In this document: positions 44,484-54,040 of the stretch, piece by piece
Layout of the letters: each line of letters begins with the position of its first letter
How positions within the stretch are numbered: position 1 is the stretch's first letter
Source of the DNA: Colwellia sp.
GTDB taxonomy: Bacteria > Pseudomonadota > Gammaproteobacteria > Enterobacterales > Alteromonadaceae
DNA: 64,000 bases
NCBI GenBank assembly: GCA_013215655.1
Contig: JABSOX010000013.1
Location: forward strand, 62,001 to 126,000
Direction of reading: 5' to 3'
Notes under the pieces: generated by a model
Seen by the model: only the letters and a program-made list of their open reading frames with translations
Databases searched by the model: none
Told to the model about the DNA's origin: nothing
Position numbers and translations under genes: made by a program

Positions 44484-47423
44484 ATGCCAACTCTTTACCA
44501 AGCTTTTATTTCATATGAAAATTTGCCTAAATCGGAAAAAAACAACTATTTAAAAGACATTCATACAAACTCACCTGATATTGCTAATGAGTTAGCAGCA
44601 CTGATTAGTGCATCGCAAGATGTTGACATTATAGGTGACGTACTTGATCAGTCGATTAAGGACATTTGTGAAAACCAATATGTATCACTAACCAAGAATC
44701 ATAAAGTCGGTGTTTATACTGTTGATCATTTACTTGGTCGTGGTGGTATGAGTAGTGTTTATTTGGCACACCGTAATGACGGTAAGTTTGAACAGCAAGT
44801 CGCATTGAAATTTTTGAGTTCGTTATTAACATATAATAAATCGGGTCAAATACTCAATTTTGAAGCACAAGCACTTTCAAAACTCAATCATCCAAACATC
44901 GCTAAAATTCATGGCCTAGAAGCATCCATTGAACAACAACCTTGCTTAGTTATCGAATATATTGAAGGTGATACTTTAGAACAATACCTATTAAAAAATG
45001 ATATTAACCAACAGCAAAGACTTAATCTATTTAAAAAAGTTGTTCATGCGATTCAACACGCTCATAGCCAAAAAATTATCCACGGCGATATAAAACCAAC
45101 CAATATCATTATTACCCCAGATCACCAACCCAAAATTATCGACTTTGGTGTTTCTAAACAAGATGACCAGAAAAATAAAAAACTCATTCATGATTATCTA
45201 TGTGCTTTGAGTCTGGGATATGCCAGCCCAGAACAAATTAACGGAGACAGTGCGTCAACGCTGTCCGATGTTTATGCATTAGGTGCGCTATTATCCTTTA
45301 TTTTCATTGGTAAAACTCCGTATCAATTGGCTCAAAATGATCAACAAAACCTGAATAAAACAGTTAAGCTGCCAGTCACTTTAAAGAAAATCATTGATAA
45401 ATCGTCTCATATTTCGGCAGAAAAAAGATACCTAACAGCAGATGCCATTAAACAAGATATCGACTTATATCAACAAAATCGGCCTTTGTTATCCGTTCGA
45501 TATAGTTGGTCTCGATCTTTTGCTTTATTTTATAAAAGGAATACCTTTACCACCATTCTAACATCGGTATTTTTATTGTCGCTGATATTGGGTTTTACCA
45601 ATTTTGCTTATCAAAATTATCAATTGAAAAGTGAACAAAGAGCAAATACGTTAATAATGCGCTCAATGTCAAAGTTGTTAAACCAAATTGACCCGACGAT
45701 TGGAAACATTAGTCAGGAAAAACGCGTCAAGGCAATTGAATCCCTTGAAAAAAGCATGAATTGGCAAGAACTTAATGGCATGAGTGCGATTCGATATGCA
45801 ACCTATCTTGGAAGTGCTTATACCAGTGTTGATGAAGTTGGCAAGGCCATCACATTACTTGAAGGTTTAAGCGGTGTACTACCTAAATCATTATTGGACT
45901 CACCGAATGCCACATATTTAATCAAGATGAAACTGGCTGATTTGTATTTTTTGCTTAAACAGCATGACAAATCAACAGAGAATTTTATAAAGTCTCTGTC
46001 ACAACATAGTTTATTAACACTTGATATTGAAGAAATATTATTGGCACTTGAAAGCCGTAGTGACAACATTGTTCTTAAGTCAACAGAAGTGTTACTCAAA
46101 GAATTTATTCAATGGGCGACGATTAAGAGCAATAAGAAAAAACTCACTGTTAGAGCACAAGTCGCCTTCAACAGTTTCAAAGTCGCCTACTATTTAGGAT
46201 TCATTAGGCAGAAGGATTACCAAAAGATATTGTCTCTATCAAAAGAAAATTTGGCGTTAATCCGGAAAAATAGGGAAACCTTACCCGCTTTCTATTACGT
46301 GCAGGCTTTAATTGATTATTATGATATTATCGTTCTTCTATATGGCTTCAATCACCCAGAGCTAAACGTTATTCCCGAAGAACTGCGGTCACTATTAGGT
46401 ACGACAATCAAGAGAAATCACCCTGGATATGTCGAAGCTGTTGCCCATTTATTTAGAATTTTTGTAAAAACGAACTTTAAGGCCGCAATAGATTTATATG
46501 CCAATAATAGAGTGCTACTGTTAAATGCGGCAAAGCATAATGGCCGTTTAACAACGTATTTAAGCAGGTTCTTATTAAAGAATGGTGAATTTTCTGAGGC
46601 TTTACTTCAAAACTATCAGGGCATTGCTAACACCAACAGTACATATGCCAATAATGAGAACTATCAATACTTGATTTCCAGTTCTAGATATTATCTGGCT
46701 AATACTCTCGCGTACACCCTTGGTATAGCTCCAGCTAGCAAGCACTATGAAAAATTACTACAAATTATAACTGACGAAACATCCATGCCTTATATTGCTA
46801 TAAGAATAAGATATTGCGATGCATTATTGAGTTATAAGGATTATGAAAAAGCAGCATCCATTTGCCCTCAAGTAGCTAATACTGTCAATAAATACCTGAC
46901 AGAAGATAACTCTTTCACATTAAATGCCAATGCCATGTTATTAACGTTGGCAACTTATCGTGAAAATAAGACGCCAGAGCAATTAATAACATTGGTTAGT
47001 TTAATCGAAAAACTTATCACGATTTCACAAGATAAAAAATCCACTGGGCAAGCTTATCAGCATTTATTTAACCATTTTTTACAGCAACAAGATTTTAAAA
47101 GAGCTTATGCTTATTTAGAAAAAATTAATGCTTTGGGTATTGAAGATAAAAACAACGTTTATACGCTCGACTCAGCCAAACAAGATGTATTATATGCACG
47201 TTATTATCTGGCAACGGCGCAGTTAAACTTAGGCCAACCGTATTTTGTTAATGCCACAAATTATTTATGTGAATTTATTCCGACATCCAACTATCGCTAC
47301 CAGACGTTATTATCATTATCCAGTCATTATGGATCGCTACCGTTTAGCTGCCCCAAGAGTGATGCTAGGCAATTAGCATTAGAAACACTTATTAGTGACT
47401 ATGAAACCAAGTTAAATATTTAA
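44484..47423 (+). CDS. Membrane Ser/Thr protein kinase with C-terminal TPR-like sensor region
   Basis: LLGRGGMSSVYLAHRNDGKFEQQVALKFL, HGDIKPTNIIITPDHQPKIIDFGVSK, ASPEQINGDSASTLSDVYALGALL, TM at FTTILTSVFLLSLILGF. Confidence 0.92.
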   Translation: MPTLYQAFISYENLPKSEKNNYLKDIHTNSPDIANELAALISASQDVDIIGDVLDQSIKDICENQYVSLTKNHKVGVYTVDHLLGRGGMSSVYLAHRNDGKFEQQVALKFLSSLLTYNKSGQILNFEAQALSKLNHPNIAKIHGLEASIEQQPCLVIEYIEGDTLEQYLLKNDINQQQRLNLFKKVVHAIQHAHSQKIIHGDIKPTNIIITPDHQPKIIDFGVSKQDDQKNKKLIHDYLCALSLGYASPEQINGDSASTLSDVYALGALLSFIFIGKTPYQLAQNDQQNLNKTVKLPVTLKKIIDKSSHISAEKRYLTADAIKQDIDLYQQNRPLLSVRYSWSRSFALFYKRNTFTTILTSVFLLSLILGFTNFAYQNYQLKSEQRANTLIMRSMSKLLNQIDPTIGNISQEKRVKAIESLEKSMNWQELNGMSAIRYATYLGSAYTSVDEVGKAITLLEGLSGVLPKSLLDSPNATYLIKMKLADLYFLLKQHDKSTENFIKSLSQHSLLTLDIEEILLALESRSDNIVLKSTEVLLKEFIQWATIKSNKKKLTVRAQVAFNSFKVAYYLGFIRQKDYQKILSLSKENLALIRKNRETLPAFYYVQALIDYYDIIVLLYGFNHPELNVIPEELRSLLGTTIKRNHPGYVEAVAHLFRIFVKTNFKAAIDLYANNRVLLLNAAKHNGRLTTYLSRFLLKNGEFSEALLQNYQGIANTNSTYANNENYQYLISSSRYYLANTLAYTLGIAPASKHYEKLLQIITDETSMPYIAIRIRYCDALLSYKDYEKAASICPQVANTVNKYLTEDNSFTLNANAMLLTLATYRENKTPEQLITLVSLIEKLITISQDKKSTGQAYQHLFNHFLQQQDFKRAYAYLEKINALGIEDKNNVYTLDSAKQDVLYARYYLATAQLNLGQPYFVNATNYLCEFIPTSNYRYQTLLSLSSHYGSLPFSCPKSDARQLALETLISDYETKLNI

Positions 47424-47581
47424 GATATTGAAATAACTTGAGCTACCAAATAACGCAATCTAATAATATATTGAATTAATTTGATTTTATGAATAGAAAC
47501 GCATAGATAATTTTAACTATAATATAGTCTATGCAATACACCCCAAATATAAGATGTAAATTCTAATAAAAATATATGAAC

Positions 47582-47636
47582 GCTTTAGACCGGTAGTTTT
47601 GCGTATCAAAGCTTTCGCCAAGACTTGCCTTTTTCG
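47582..47636 (-). promoter_or_regulatory. Truncated/degenerate c-di-GMP-I (GEMM) riboswitch-like sequence
   Basis: Minus strand AAAAAGGCAAGTCTTGGCGAAAGCTTTGATACGCAAAACTACCGGTCTAAAG matches the GEMM 5' half; the GGYAGCGGRGTTACCG part is not found. Confidence 0.7.
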
Positions 47637-47738
47637 AATGTTGGTTGTGACGTTAACAGAGTGAGTTGAACTACAGTTCAGTAAAACAAAATGTAGATTC
47701 ACCATCACTCTGAAAACAATTACAGTTAAATGTTCAGG

Positions 47739-50700
47739 TTACCTCTTCTCAACATAATTCATCGGGAAACTCATGACAGCAGACCACTGACGTGTACCAT
47801 TTTGTTTTCCGGCAAATTGTGGTACTAACCATTGATAGAGCCCTTCGCTTTCATGTACTAAAGTTGTTCCTTGTTGCTCAACCCATTGCAGGCTGTTTAG
47901 CCAAAAGAAACCGTAGTTTTTAGCATCTTCCCAAACATCAACGTCCACAGGATGATAAGCATTAGGATCAACACGTTGATACATCATTTCGTAGTCGCCA
48001 TTCTCGGTTATACGCGTTTCATTTGCCGACAGTTGAGTCACTGCTTCATAGATAATATTGCGAATATCTTGTTCGAGTTCAGCATTTACTAAACCCCCTT
48101 CAAGTACCATGATCAAACCATCAACAATCTGTGCTTGCCAAACGGGTTGTGCTCCCACTAAGCGATTACCTGCGAGTTCAAACTGCTTGATATATTCAAC
48201 TAATAACTTATTAAGTATCTCAGTGTAGTCAGAGCCAATTGGCATTTTTTCTTCCGTACTCCATTCATTGGTATTATGTAAATGAGCCGTACCCTGTGGA
48301 AATACTTTCGCGCCGTAATATAAATTGTGCAATGCCCACGCTAGTGGTCTATCAGATTTAGCGGTCCATTCACGACGGCTTACAGTAAAGTAGGCTGAAT
48401 TATCTATTACCATATGTGCCACATCTTTTGGCCATTGTTCACCGGTTATGTGGTTGTAAAGTAATAATGAACGAGTATGGTAGTTAAACTCAGGAATAGG
48501 CCCTTGACACCAATGTGAATTCCCTTCGCCACAATCACCTTTACGTAAGCCAGCGCCTGACATTTTATAGGCTAATGCATCAAACTTTGAAATTTGTACG
48601 TCCATTGAATTACGCACACCAGCTTGAGCACGTGCCCATAAGTCTTCGTTGTCGCTGTACATCCAACTTAATAATAAGCCCAAACCTAAATCGTATTGCA
48701 TGCCACCCCAATCTTGCTGACGGTGCGTACTACCATCGCCATTGGTTACGGTATAACTGTTACTAATTTTAAAGTCACCATAGTTTTTCCAACCATAGTT
48801 ACCATCAGCCATATCGTTACCGTGGATAACATCCCACGTTCCGTTCATGATCGAAGCATATTCACTGTCATTTTTAACGTTGTTGTTCACAATGCCGTCA
48901 AAGTCATGCCACCAATCAGGAAATGATTTCTCTGGTGCTTTATAGATATTACGCGCAGCTTCACTGGTAAAGCCTTTAGTTGTGTCATAGTTAATAGCAA
49001 AATCAACAGTTAAACCGTAGCCTGGGCCTAAGCGTGTTGGATTGGCAATACTATGAATAGAGAGTTGATTATTTTTTGCTTTGGCGGTCATAGGGTATTT
49101 TTTCCAAAAATCTTTTACCACTAAACCCATATTACCCGAATCAAATAACTTACCTTCAAATTGCTTGGCTTTAACAACTTGAATGATTTTTTGATCTTTA
49201 ATTAAGTGCAAGCGATTAAAGACATTTTGACGAGCATAACCATTACTTTGAGAGCTAATAACAACACTAGAGTTTTCATCAAGTGTGAATCGTCCTAGAT
49301 CGTTAGTATTATTACGTTGGTCTACAGTAAGCTCACTAACACCTTGGCTATGATTTACCGTTATTTGTAAATCGTAGGCGGCATATTGAACGGGGACTTG
49401 GGCAAGCTGAAGGTCTATCTCACCCACGTATTGAGGATAAACCGTAAGAAAGTTATCTTCATTACCTGAGCGGCGAACAATTTGAATATCACTGTCATCA
49501 AGTTCAGCTAAATGCGCTATTTTGTTGATGTCGGTTAATCTTTTTAGTTCATCATGACGCCAGCGGTTACCTTTTCTATTAACGGTGATATAACCCGGTT
49601 TTTCAGTAATATCGCCATTTATCACGGTATTTTGTACTATTTCAGTTTCATCTAATGTTCCGGCACTCTCAATTGAAATGACAAAGTCTTTGATGATTTG
49701 ATCTTTAAACATATCATCCCAATGCCCTTCTACAGGATGGTCATTATGACGATCAGAAATGGTAAAAGCTGTTTGAATAAAAGGTTTGCCAGCGACAAAC
49801 TGGTAACGAATAATATAATACAAACCATTTTCATGAGATTTAGATGGGCCATAACTGGTATTAACAACATCAGGAGCACGCCAGTACCAACCACGAATTT
49901 CAACCCAATTATTCCCTATTAATGTTTCATCCGGTGCTTGTAGTTGTGAAATGTTGACTCCCCGATAATTAACACTTGAATTAAGCGCATTTATTAAAGC
50001 ATTGTCATTTTGAGAAACGTCTAAACCAAATTTAGATTTCCACACAGTAACTTTACCAACGCCATTATCAACAATAACTCGGTCTGCTGATTCAATAATG
50101 CTGACGGGGTTACTCGCAAGGCTTGGGTCAGTTACCAGTACAGCAACGGTATCAATTGTGCTATTTCCTGAGCTGTCGGTTATTTGAACATCAAGCGAAA
50201 ATAATGATTGTTGGTCAATATCAAATGAACTTGTTGTCTTAAGGCTTAACTCACCGTTAGCTGTTAAGTTAAACAATTTTGCGTTGTCATTTATTATTGA
50301 ATAGTTAACTGAAGAGCCTTCAGGATCAATAGCCGCTAATTGGCCTACCGTTTGAATATTCTCAATGACTTCAAACTCTTTCGTTAACAGTCGTGGCGCA
50401 AGGTTAATTGTTTGAGATACTACATTTACGGTAAGTGTCGCCTCTCGATCGAAGTCTTGATTATCTGTCGCTTTAGCAAGCAAGCTATAACTTGAACCAA
50501 AAGACAGTTGCTTATTGTTAGCAAGCACTAATAACCCACTAGAAGACAGGTCAAATAAACCAGATGAGTCTTCCAACAATATAAAAGTTAAATCTCCACC
50601 TTCTGGATTTGCTGCAGATAGCTGACCAATTTCAATGGCTTGATTACTGACGTTAAATATTTGGTCATTAAAATGAGGCAGGCTATTATCTGGATCATTA

Positions 50701-52697
50701 GGGTCTGTTGGAACATCTGGTCCTTCAGGCGCCAGTGCAAATACAGAGGTTATTATAGTGACCGTTTGAGTCGATACTTTCTGTTCAATACTCCGACATT
50801 GCGCCCAGATATTCGATGTTTTGGGTTTATATAATGAACCACGAGTCATGTCATGTACTTTACCGTCAGACGAAGAGGTAAAACCTTCATACATACTTCC
50901 AAATGGGTATTCGCCAGAAGTAGAGAATCGACATTCACTGGGTATATCTGTCGTTACTTGGATAGCCACACTTTTAGATTCATATGGAAAAGGTCCCTCA
51001 CCAAAGACTAATGTCACTGTCGGTTCGCCATCGATTTTTGGTGTTTTTAACTGATAGTCTACAACAATTTCAATTTCATCTTTACCATCACTAACGGTGA
51101 CTGTTTGCTGATAATCTCCGTTTACTTGATCTGAGGTATCAATTAAATTATCTCTAAAAGTCAGGATATCATTGTCTTCATCAGTACAAGTTAAGAAGTT
51201 TGACAAATCATAACTACCGCTATTTATATTGAAGGTAATTGCTTCAGAAGTTGGTTGGTTTTGTATCTGACATTCTGGAATATTATTTTCAACAACGACA
51301 TGACTAAATGTTGTAGTGATTTTTGTAGCGTTTGTTGTTGATAAACCGTTTTCACTACCACGACACTGTGCCCATAGTGTTTTATCCGCGCCGTTATAAC
51401 TACCACTGCCCGACTTGGTATGTGTTCGTCCGTCATCAGAGATGGTAAATTTTTGATATAGACTGCCAAAACTGTAACTTCCGCTAGTTGAATAGCGACA
51501 TTGTGCAGAAATATCGGTTGTTAATATTACATCATATCGTTCAATACCTACTTCAAACGGACCTTCACCTGACTCTAAATTAATGGTAGGTGGTTCTGTT
51601 TGTTCTGGATTACCAAAATAAATTTCGACTGATGTTGCTGTGGTATTTTGAATATTACCTTCACTACTTTCACATTTTAACCAATTAGTTTGGTTTTTAG
51701 GTTTGTACAAATTTGATCGTGTGAATGTATGTTGAATGCCATCGATTGTAGATGCATCACCTCTAAATGCGTTATAGCCAAAATTGCCACCTGAAGTAGA
51801 ATACTTACACGTTGAAGCTACATCGGTTTTAAAATTAACACTGTAACCATTGGCATTCCAAGGAACAATAGTTCTGTTATTTTCTGAACCAGCAGGGTAA
51901 TACGTTCCATTTTCTTTTTGTATTTGAATTATGGGGGCAACAGCGGCAGGTTTGTCTCTGAACGTAGTGGTAATTTCTAAAGCATTTACCGTAGAGAGGC
52001 CATTTTCACTGCCCCGACATTGTGCCCAAATTGTTGAGTCAGCACCATTATAGCTTCCTTTGCCTGACTTGGTATGTGTGAGTCCGTCTTCAGATGAGGT
52101 AAAATGATTATACAAATTGCCAAAAGCGTAACTTCCACTCGTTGAAAATCGACATTGTGAAGAAATATCTGTTGTTAATATCACGTCATATTGTTCAATA
52201 CCCACTTCAAATGGACCTTCACCTGACACTAAATTTACTTGAGGTGGATTAGGTTGGCTTGGATTACCAAAATAAATTTCGACTGCTGTTGCTGTGGTAT
52301 TTTGGATATTACCTTCGGTACTTTCACATTTTAACCAATTAGTTTGTTTTTTTGGTTTGTACAAATGTGATCGGGTGAAATAGTGTTGAATGCCATCACT
52401 TGTTGAGACTTCACCTCTAAATGAGTTATAACCAAAGTTGCCACCGGAAGTGGAATACTTACATGTGGCAGATGCATCGGTTTTAAAATTAACAGTATAA
52501 CCCTTGGCATCCCAAGCAGCGACAACCTGATTATTATTAGCATTGGCAGGAAAGAAAGAGCCATCAGCTTTTTGTATTTGAATAATGGGTTCTTCTGCCG
52601 CCATTACTGTTGTTGTGATAAAAGGGCTTGAGAGCATTATTGTGCTAATGAGCCATTTTTTATAAGATTTGCGTTTAAATCGATTGTTTTCAAACAT
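47739..52697 (-). CDS. Secreted multidomain protein: repeated Cys modules, cadherin-like domains, C-terminal PcRGLX/YetA-like putative polysaccharide lyase
   Basis: 1652 aa; signal peptide; five C[KR][YF]STSG-type repeats; two cadherin-like repeats; C-terminal ~780 aa with RYQFVAGKPFIQTAFTISD, VVKDFWKKYPMTAKA, NYGWKNYGDF, DWGGMQYDLGLGLLLSWMYS. Confidence 0.75.
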   Translation of the reverse strand: MFENNRFKRKSYKKWLISTIMLSSPFITTTVMAAEEPIIQIQKADGSFFPANANNNQVVAAWDAKGYTVNFKTDASATCKYSTSGGNFGYNSFRGEVSTSDGIQHYFTRSHLYKPKKQTNWLKCESTEGNIQNTTATAVEIYFGNPSQPNPPQVNLVSGEGPFEVGIEQYDVILTTDISSQCRFSTSGSYAFGNLYNHFTSSEDGLTHTKSGKGSYNGADSTIWAQCRGSENGLSTVNALEITTTFRDKPAAVAPIIQIQKENGTYYPAGSENNRTIVPWNANGYSVNFKTDVASTCKYSTSGGNFGYNAFRGDASTIDGIQHTFTRSNLYKPKNQTNWLKCESSEGNIQNTTATSVEIYFGNPEQTEPPTINLESGEGPFEVGIERYDVILTTDISAQCRYSTSGSYSFGSLYQKFTISDDGRTHTKSGSGSYNGADKTLWAQCRGSENGLSTTNATKITTTFSHVVVENNIPECQIQNQPTSEAITFNINSGSYDLSNFLTCTDEDNDILTFRDNLIDTSDQVNGDYQQTVTVSDGKDEIEIVVDYQLKTPKIDGEPTVTLVFGEGPFPYESKSVAIQVTTDIPSECRFSTSGEYPFGSMYEGFTSSSDGKVHDMTRGSLYKPKTSNIWAQCRSIEQKVSTQTVTIITSVFALAPEGPDVPTDPNDPDNSLPHFNDQIFNVSNQAIEIGQLSAANPEGGDLTFILLEDSSGLFDLSSSGLLVLANNKQLSFGSSYSLLAKATDNQDFDREATLTVNVVSQTINLAPRLLTKEFEVIENIQTVGQLAAIDPEGSSVNYSIINDNAKLFNLTANGELSLKTTSSFDIDQQSLFSLDVQITDSSGNSTIDTVAVLVTDPSLASNPVSIIESADRVIVDNGVGKVTVWKSKFGLDVSQNDNALINALNSSVNYRGVNISQLQAPDETLIGNNWVEIRGWYWRAPDVVNTSYGPSKSHENGLYYIIRYQFVAGKPFIQTAFTISDRHNDHPVEGHWDDMFKDQIIKDFVISIESAGTLDETEIVQNTVINGDITEKPGYITVNRKGNRWRHDELKRLTDINKIAHLAELDDSDIQIVRRSGNEDNFLTVYPQYVGEIDLQLAQVPVQYAAYDLQITVNHSQGVSELTVDQRNNTNDLGRFTLDENSSVVISSQSNGYARQNVFNRLHLIKDQKIIQVVKAKQFEGKLFDSGNMGLVVKDFWKKYPMTAKAKNNQLSIHSIANPTRLGPGYGLTVDFAINYDTTKGFTSEAARNIYKAPEKSFPDWWHDFDGIVNNNVKNDSEYASIMNGTWDVIHGNDMADGNYGWKNYGDFKISNSYTVTNGDGSTHRQQDWGGMQYDLGLGLLLSWMYSDNEDLWARAQAGVRNSMDVQISKFDALAYKMSGAGLRKGDCGEGNSHWCQGPIPEFNYHTRSLLLYNHITGEQWPKDVAHMVIDNSAYFTVSRREWTAKSDRPLAWALHNLYYGAKVFPQGTAHLHNTNEWSTEEKMPIGSDYTEILNKLLVEYIKQFELAGNRLVGAQPVWQAQIVDGLIMVLEGGLVNAELEQDIRNIIYEAVTQLSANETRITENGDYEMMYQRVDPNAYHPVDVDVWEDAKNYGFFWLNSLQWVEQQGTTLVHESEGLYQWLVPQFAGKQNGTRQWSAVMSFPMNYVEKR
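51290..52595 (-). repeat. Tandem duplication of a ~215-aa two-part module within the large secreted protein gene
   Basis: 52595..~51955 and ~51940..51290 encode near-identical EPIIQIQK...STSGGNFGYN...STSGSY.FG.LY...AQCRGSENGLST modules. Confidence 0.85.
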
Positions 52698-52797
52698 AGT
52701 TTGTAATCCCTATACTCATTCCTTGCAGACGCAGGAATATTTAAGAAGTCATTTCTAGAAAATATTTGAAGGGAGAGAATAGAAGAATTCTTACTAC

Positions 52798-52905
52798 CAC
52801 TTCGGTAACTCCGCTGCCTTAATGAATCAGTAGATATAAACTGAATACATTTTAGGTCGGTGGTTTTGCGTATTAAAGCTTTCGCTAAAACTTGCCTTTA
52901 TCAAA
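52798..52905 (-). promoter_or_regulatory. c-di-GMP-I (GEMM) riboswitch
   Basis: Minus strand: AAAGGCAAGTTTTAGCGAAAGCTTTAATACGCAAAACCACCGACCTAAAATG...CATTAAGGCAGCGGAGTTACCGAAG; GNRA tetraloop hairpin, ACGCAAA, CCGRCCTAAA, GGCAGCGGAGTTACCG; ~100 nt upstream of the start at 52697. Confidence 0.9.
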
Positions 52906-53043
52906 GATCAAATCATCAATACTAAGATATACTCGTTTCAGCAAGGTGGACTTAGTAACGTCAAAGATCGATAGGGAAACTTAATAATAAAATTAAGCCT
53001 TGTGAAGACACGTAAATTAAATAAAAACACGTAAAATTATTTT

Positions 53044-53964
53044 ATGAAAATTAAAATCGATAAATTAGTAGTAAAAACATTAACTATTTTAGCGCTGATT
53101 TTTGGCGTTATATTCACTACTCCAAGCTATGCTTTAGGGAAGCTAGGACATCAGCTTGTTTGCCAGTTAGCTTTTGATCATCTATCAAAAAACAATCAGA
53201 AAAAAGTCACTAATTTATTATTAAATATGCCTAATCAGCATCGACAAATCACTAATAAATACAACTATAAAAAAAAGAACTCTGCTATTACATTTGCACA
53301 AACATGTTCTTGGGCTGATGCTATAAAAAAACATCCAAAATATAAACAATTTAAAGCTTGGCACTATCTCAATGTATCAAGAGACACCTTACAAATTGAT
53401 CACGACGCTTGTCGGATAAACTGCTTAATAAAAGCGATTCCGTACCATCAGCAACAATTTGAATCAGCAGATAATCCTTGGAAAAAATTACAAGGACTAA
53501 TGTTCTTAAGTCATTGGCTTGGAGATATTCATCAGCCGTTACACGTAAGTTTTTCCAGCGACAGAGGTGGCAACAAAAATAAGATAAGCAGCAAATATAA
53601 AAAGTGCAATAACTTACATTGGCTCTGGGATGAGTGCTTGTTATATCCTGAAGATAATACAATTAAAAAGAAACAGGTCTTTAACTTATTATATAAAAAA
53701 TTAACTCAACAATGGCAAAGTTCTGATATCGCTACATGGCAAAGTTCATCTGTGGAGCAATGGGCAACAGAGTCTTTATCTATAACTCGCTCTCCTGAAT
53801 TTTTATATTGTAAGCTTGATAGCAAAAAGCGATGTGTATCACTATCAAACAATATCATTATGTTGCCTAATGATTACTACAGTAAACACGCTACTATTTT
53901 AGAGCAAAGGATATTAAAATCCGCGGTAAGGCTAAGTTATTTAATCGAAGAGTCACTGCTCTGA
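53044..53964 (+). CDS. S1/P1-type nuclease
   Basis: Signal peptide then LGKLGHQLVCQLAFDHL, SWADAI, WHYLNV, LSHWLGDIHQPLHVSFSSDRGGN. Confidence 0.93.
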   Translation: MKIKIDKLVVKTLTILALIFGVIFTTPSYALGKLGHQLVCQLAFDHLSKNNQKKVTNLLLNMPNQHRQITNKYNYKKKNSAITFAQTCSWADAIKKHPKYKQFKAWHYLNVSRDTLQIDHDACRINCLIKAIPYHQQQFESADNPWKKLQGLMFLSHWLGDIHQPLHVSFSSDRGGNKNKISSKYKKCNNLHWLWDECLLYPEDNTIKKKQVFNLLYKKLTQQWQSSDIATWQSSSVEQWATESLSITRSPEFLYCKLDSKKRCVSLSNNIIMLPNDYYSKHATILEQRILKSAVRLSYLIEESLL

Positions 53965-54040
53965 TCAGCTGAATTTATGTTGCTTTTTTACGCTTTTATA
54001 GCGATTATTAATATCAACTCACCCTTAGTAAGGATACATC

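Noticed and set aside
48515-51054. Plus-strand ORFs inside the 1652-aa gene
   Set aside because: Antisense to a long, domain-consistent ORF; His/Tyr/Ile-rich shadow translations
52910-53043. Looked for a plus-strand riboswitch before the S1/P1 nuclease gene
   Set aside because: No GEMM or other recognisable aptamer signature in that orientation
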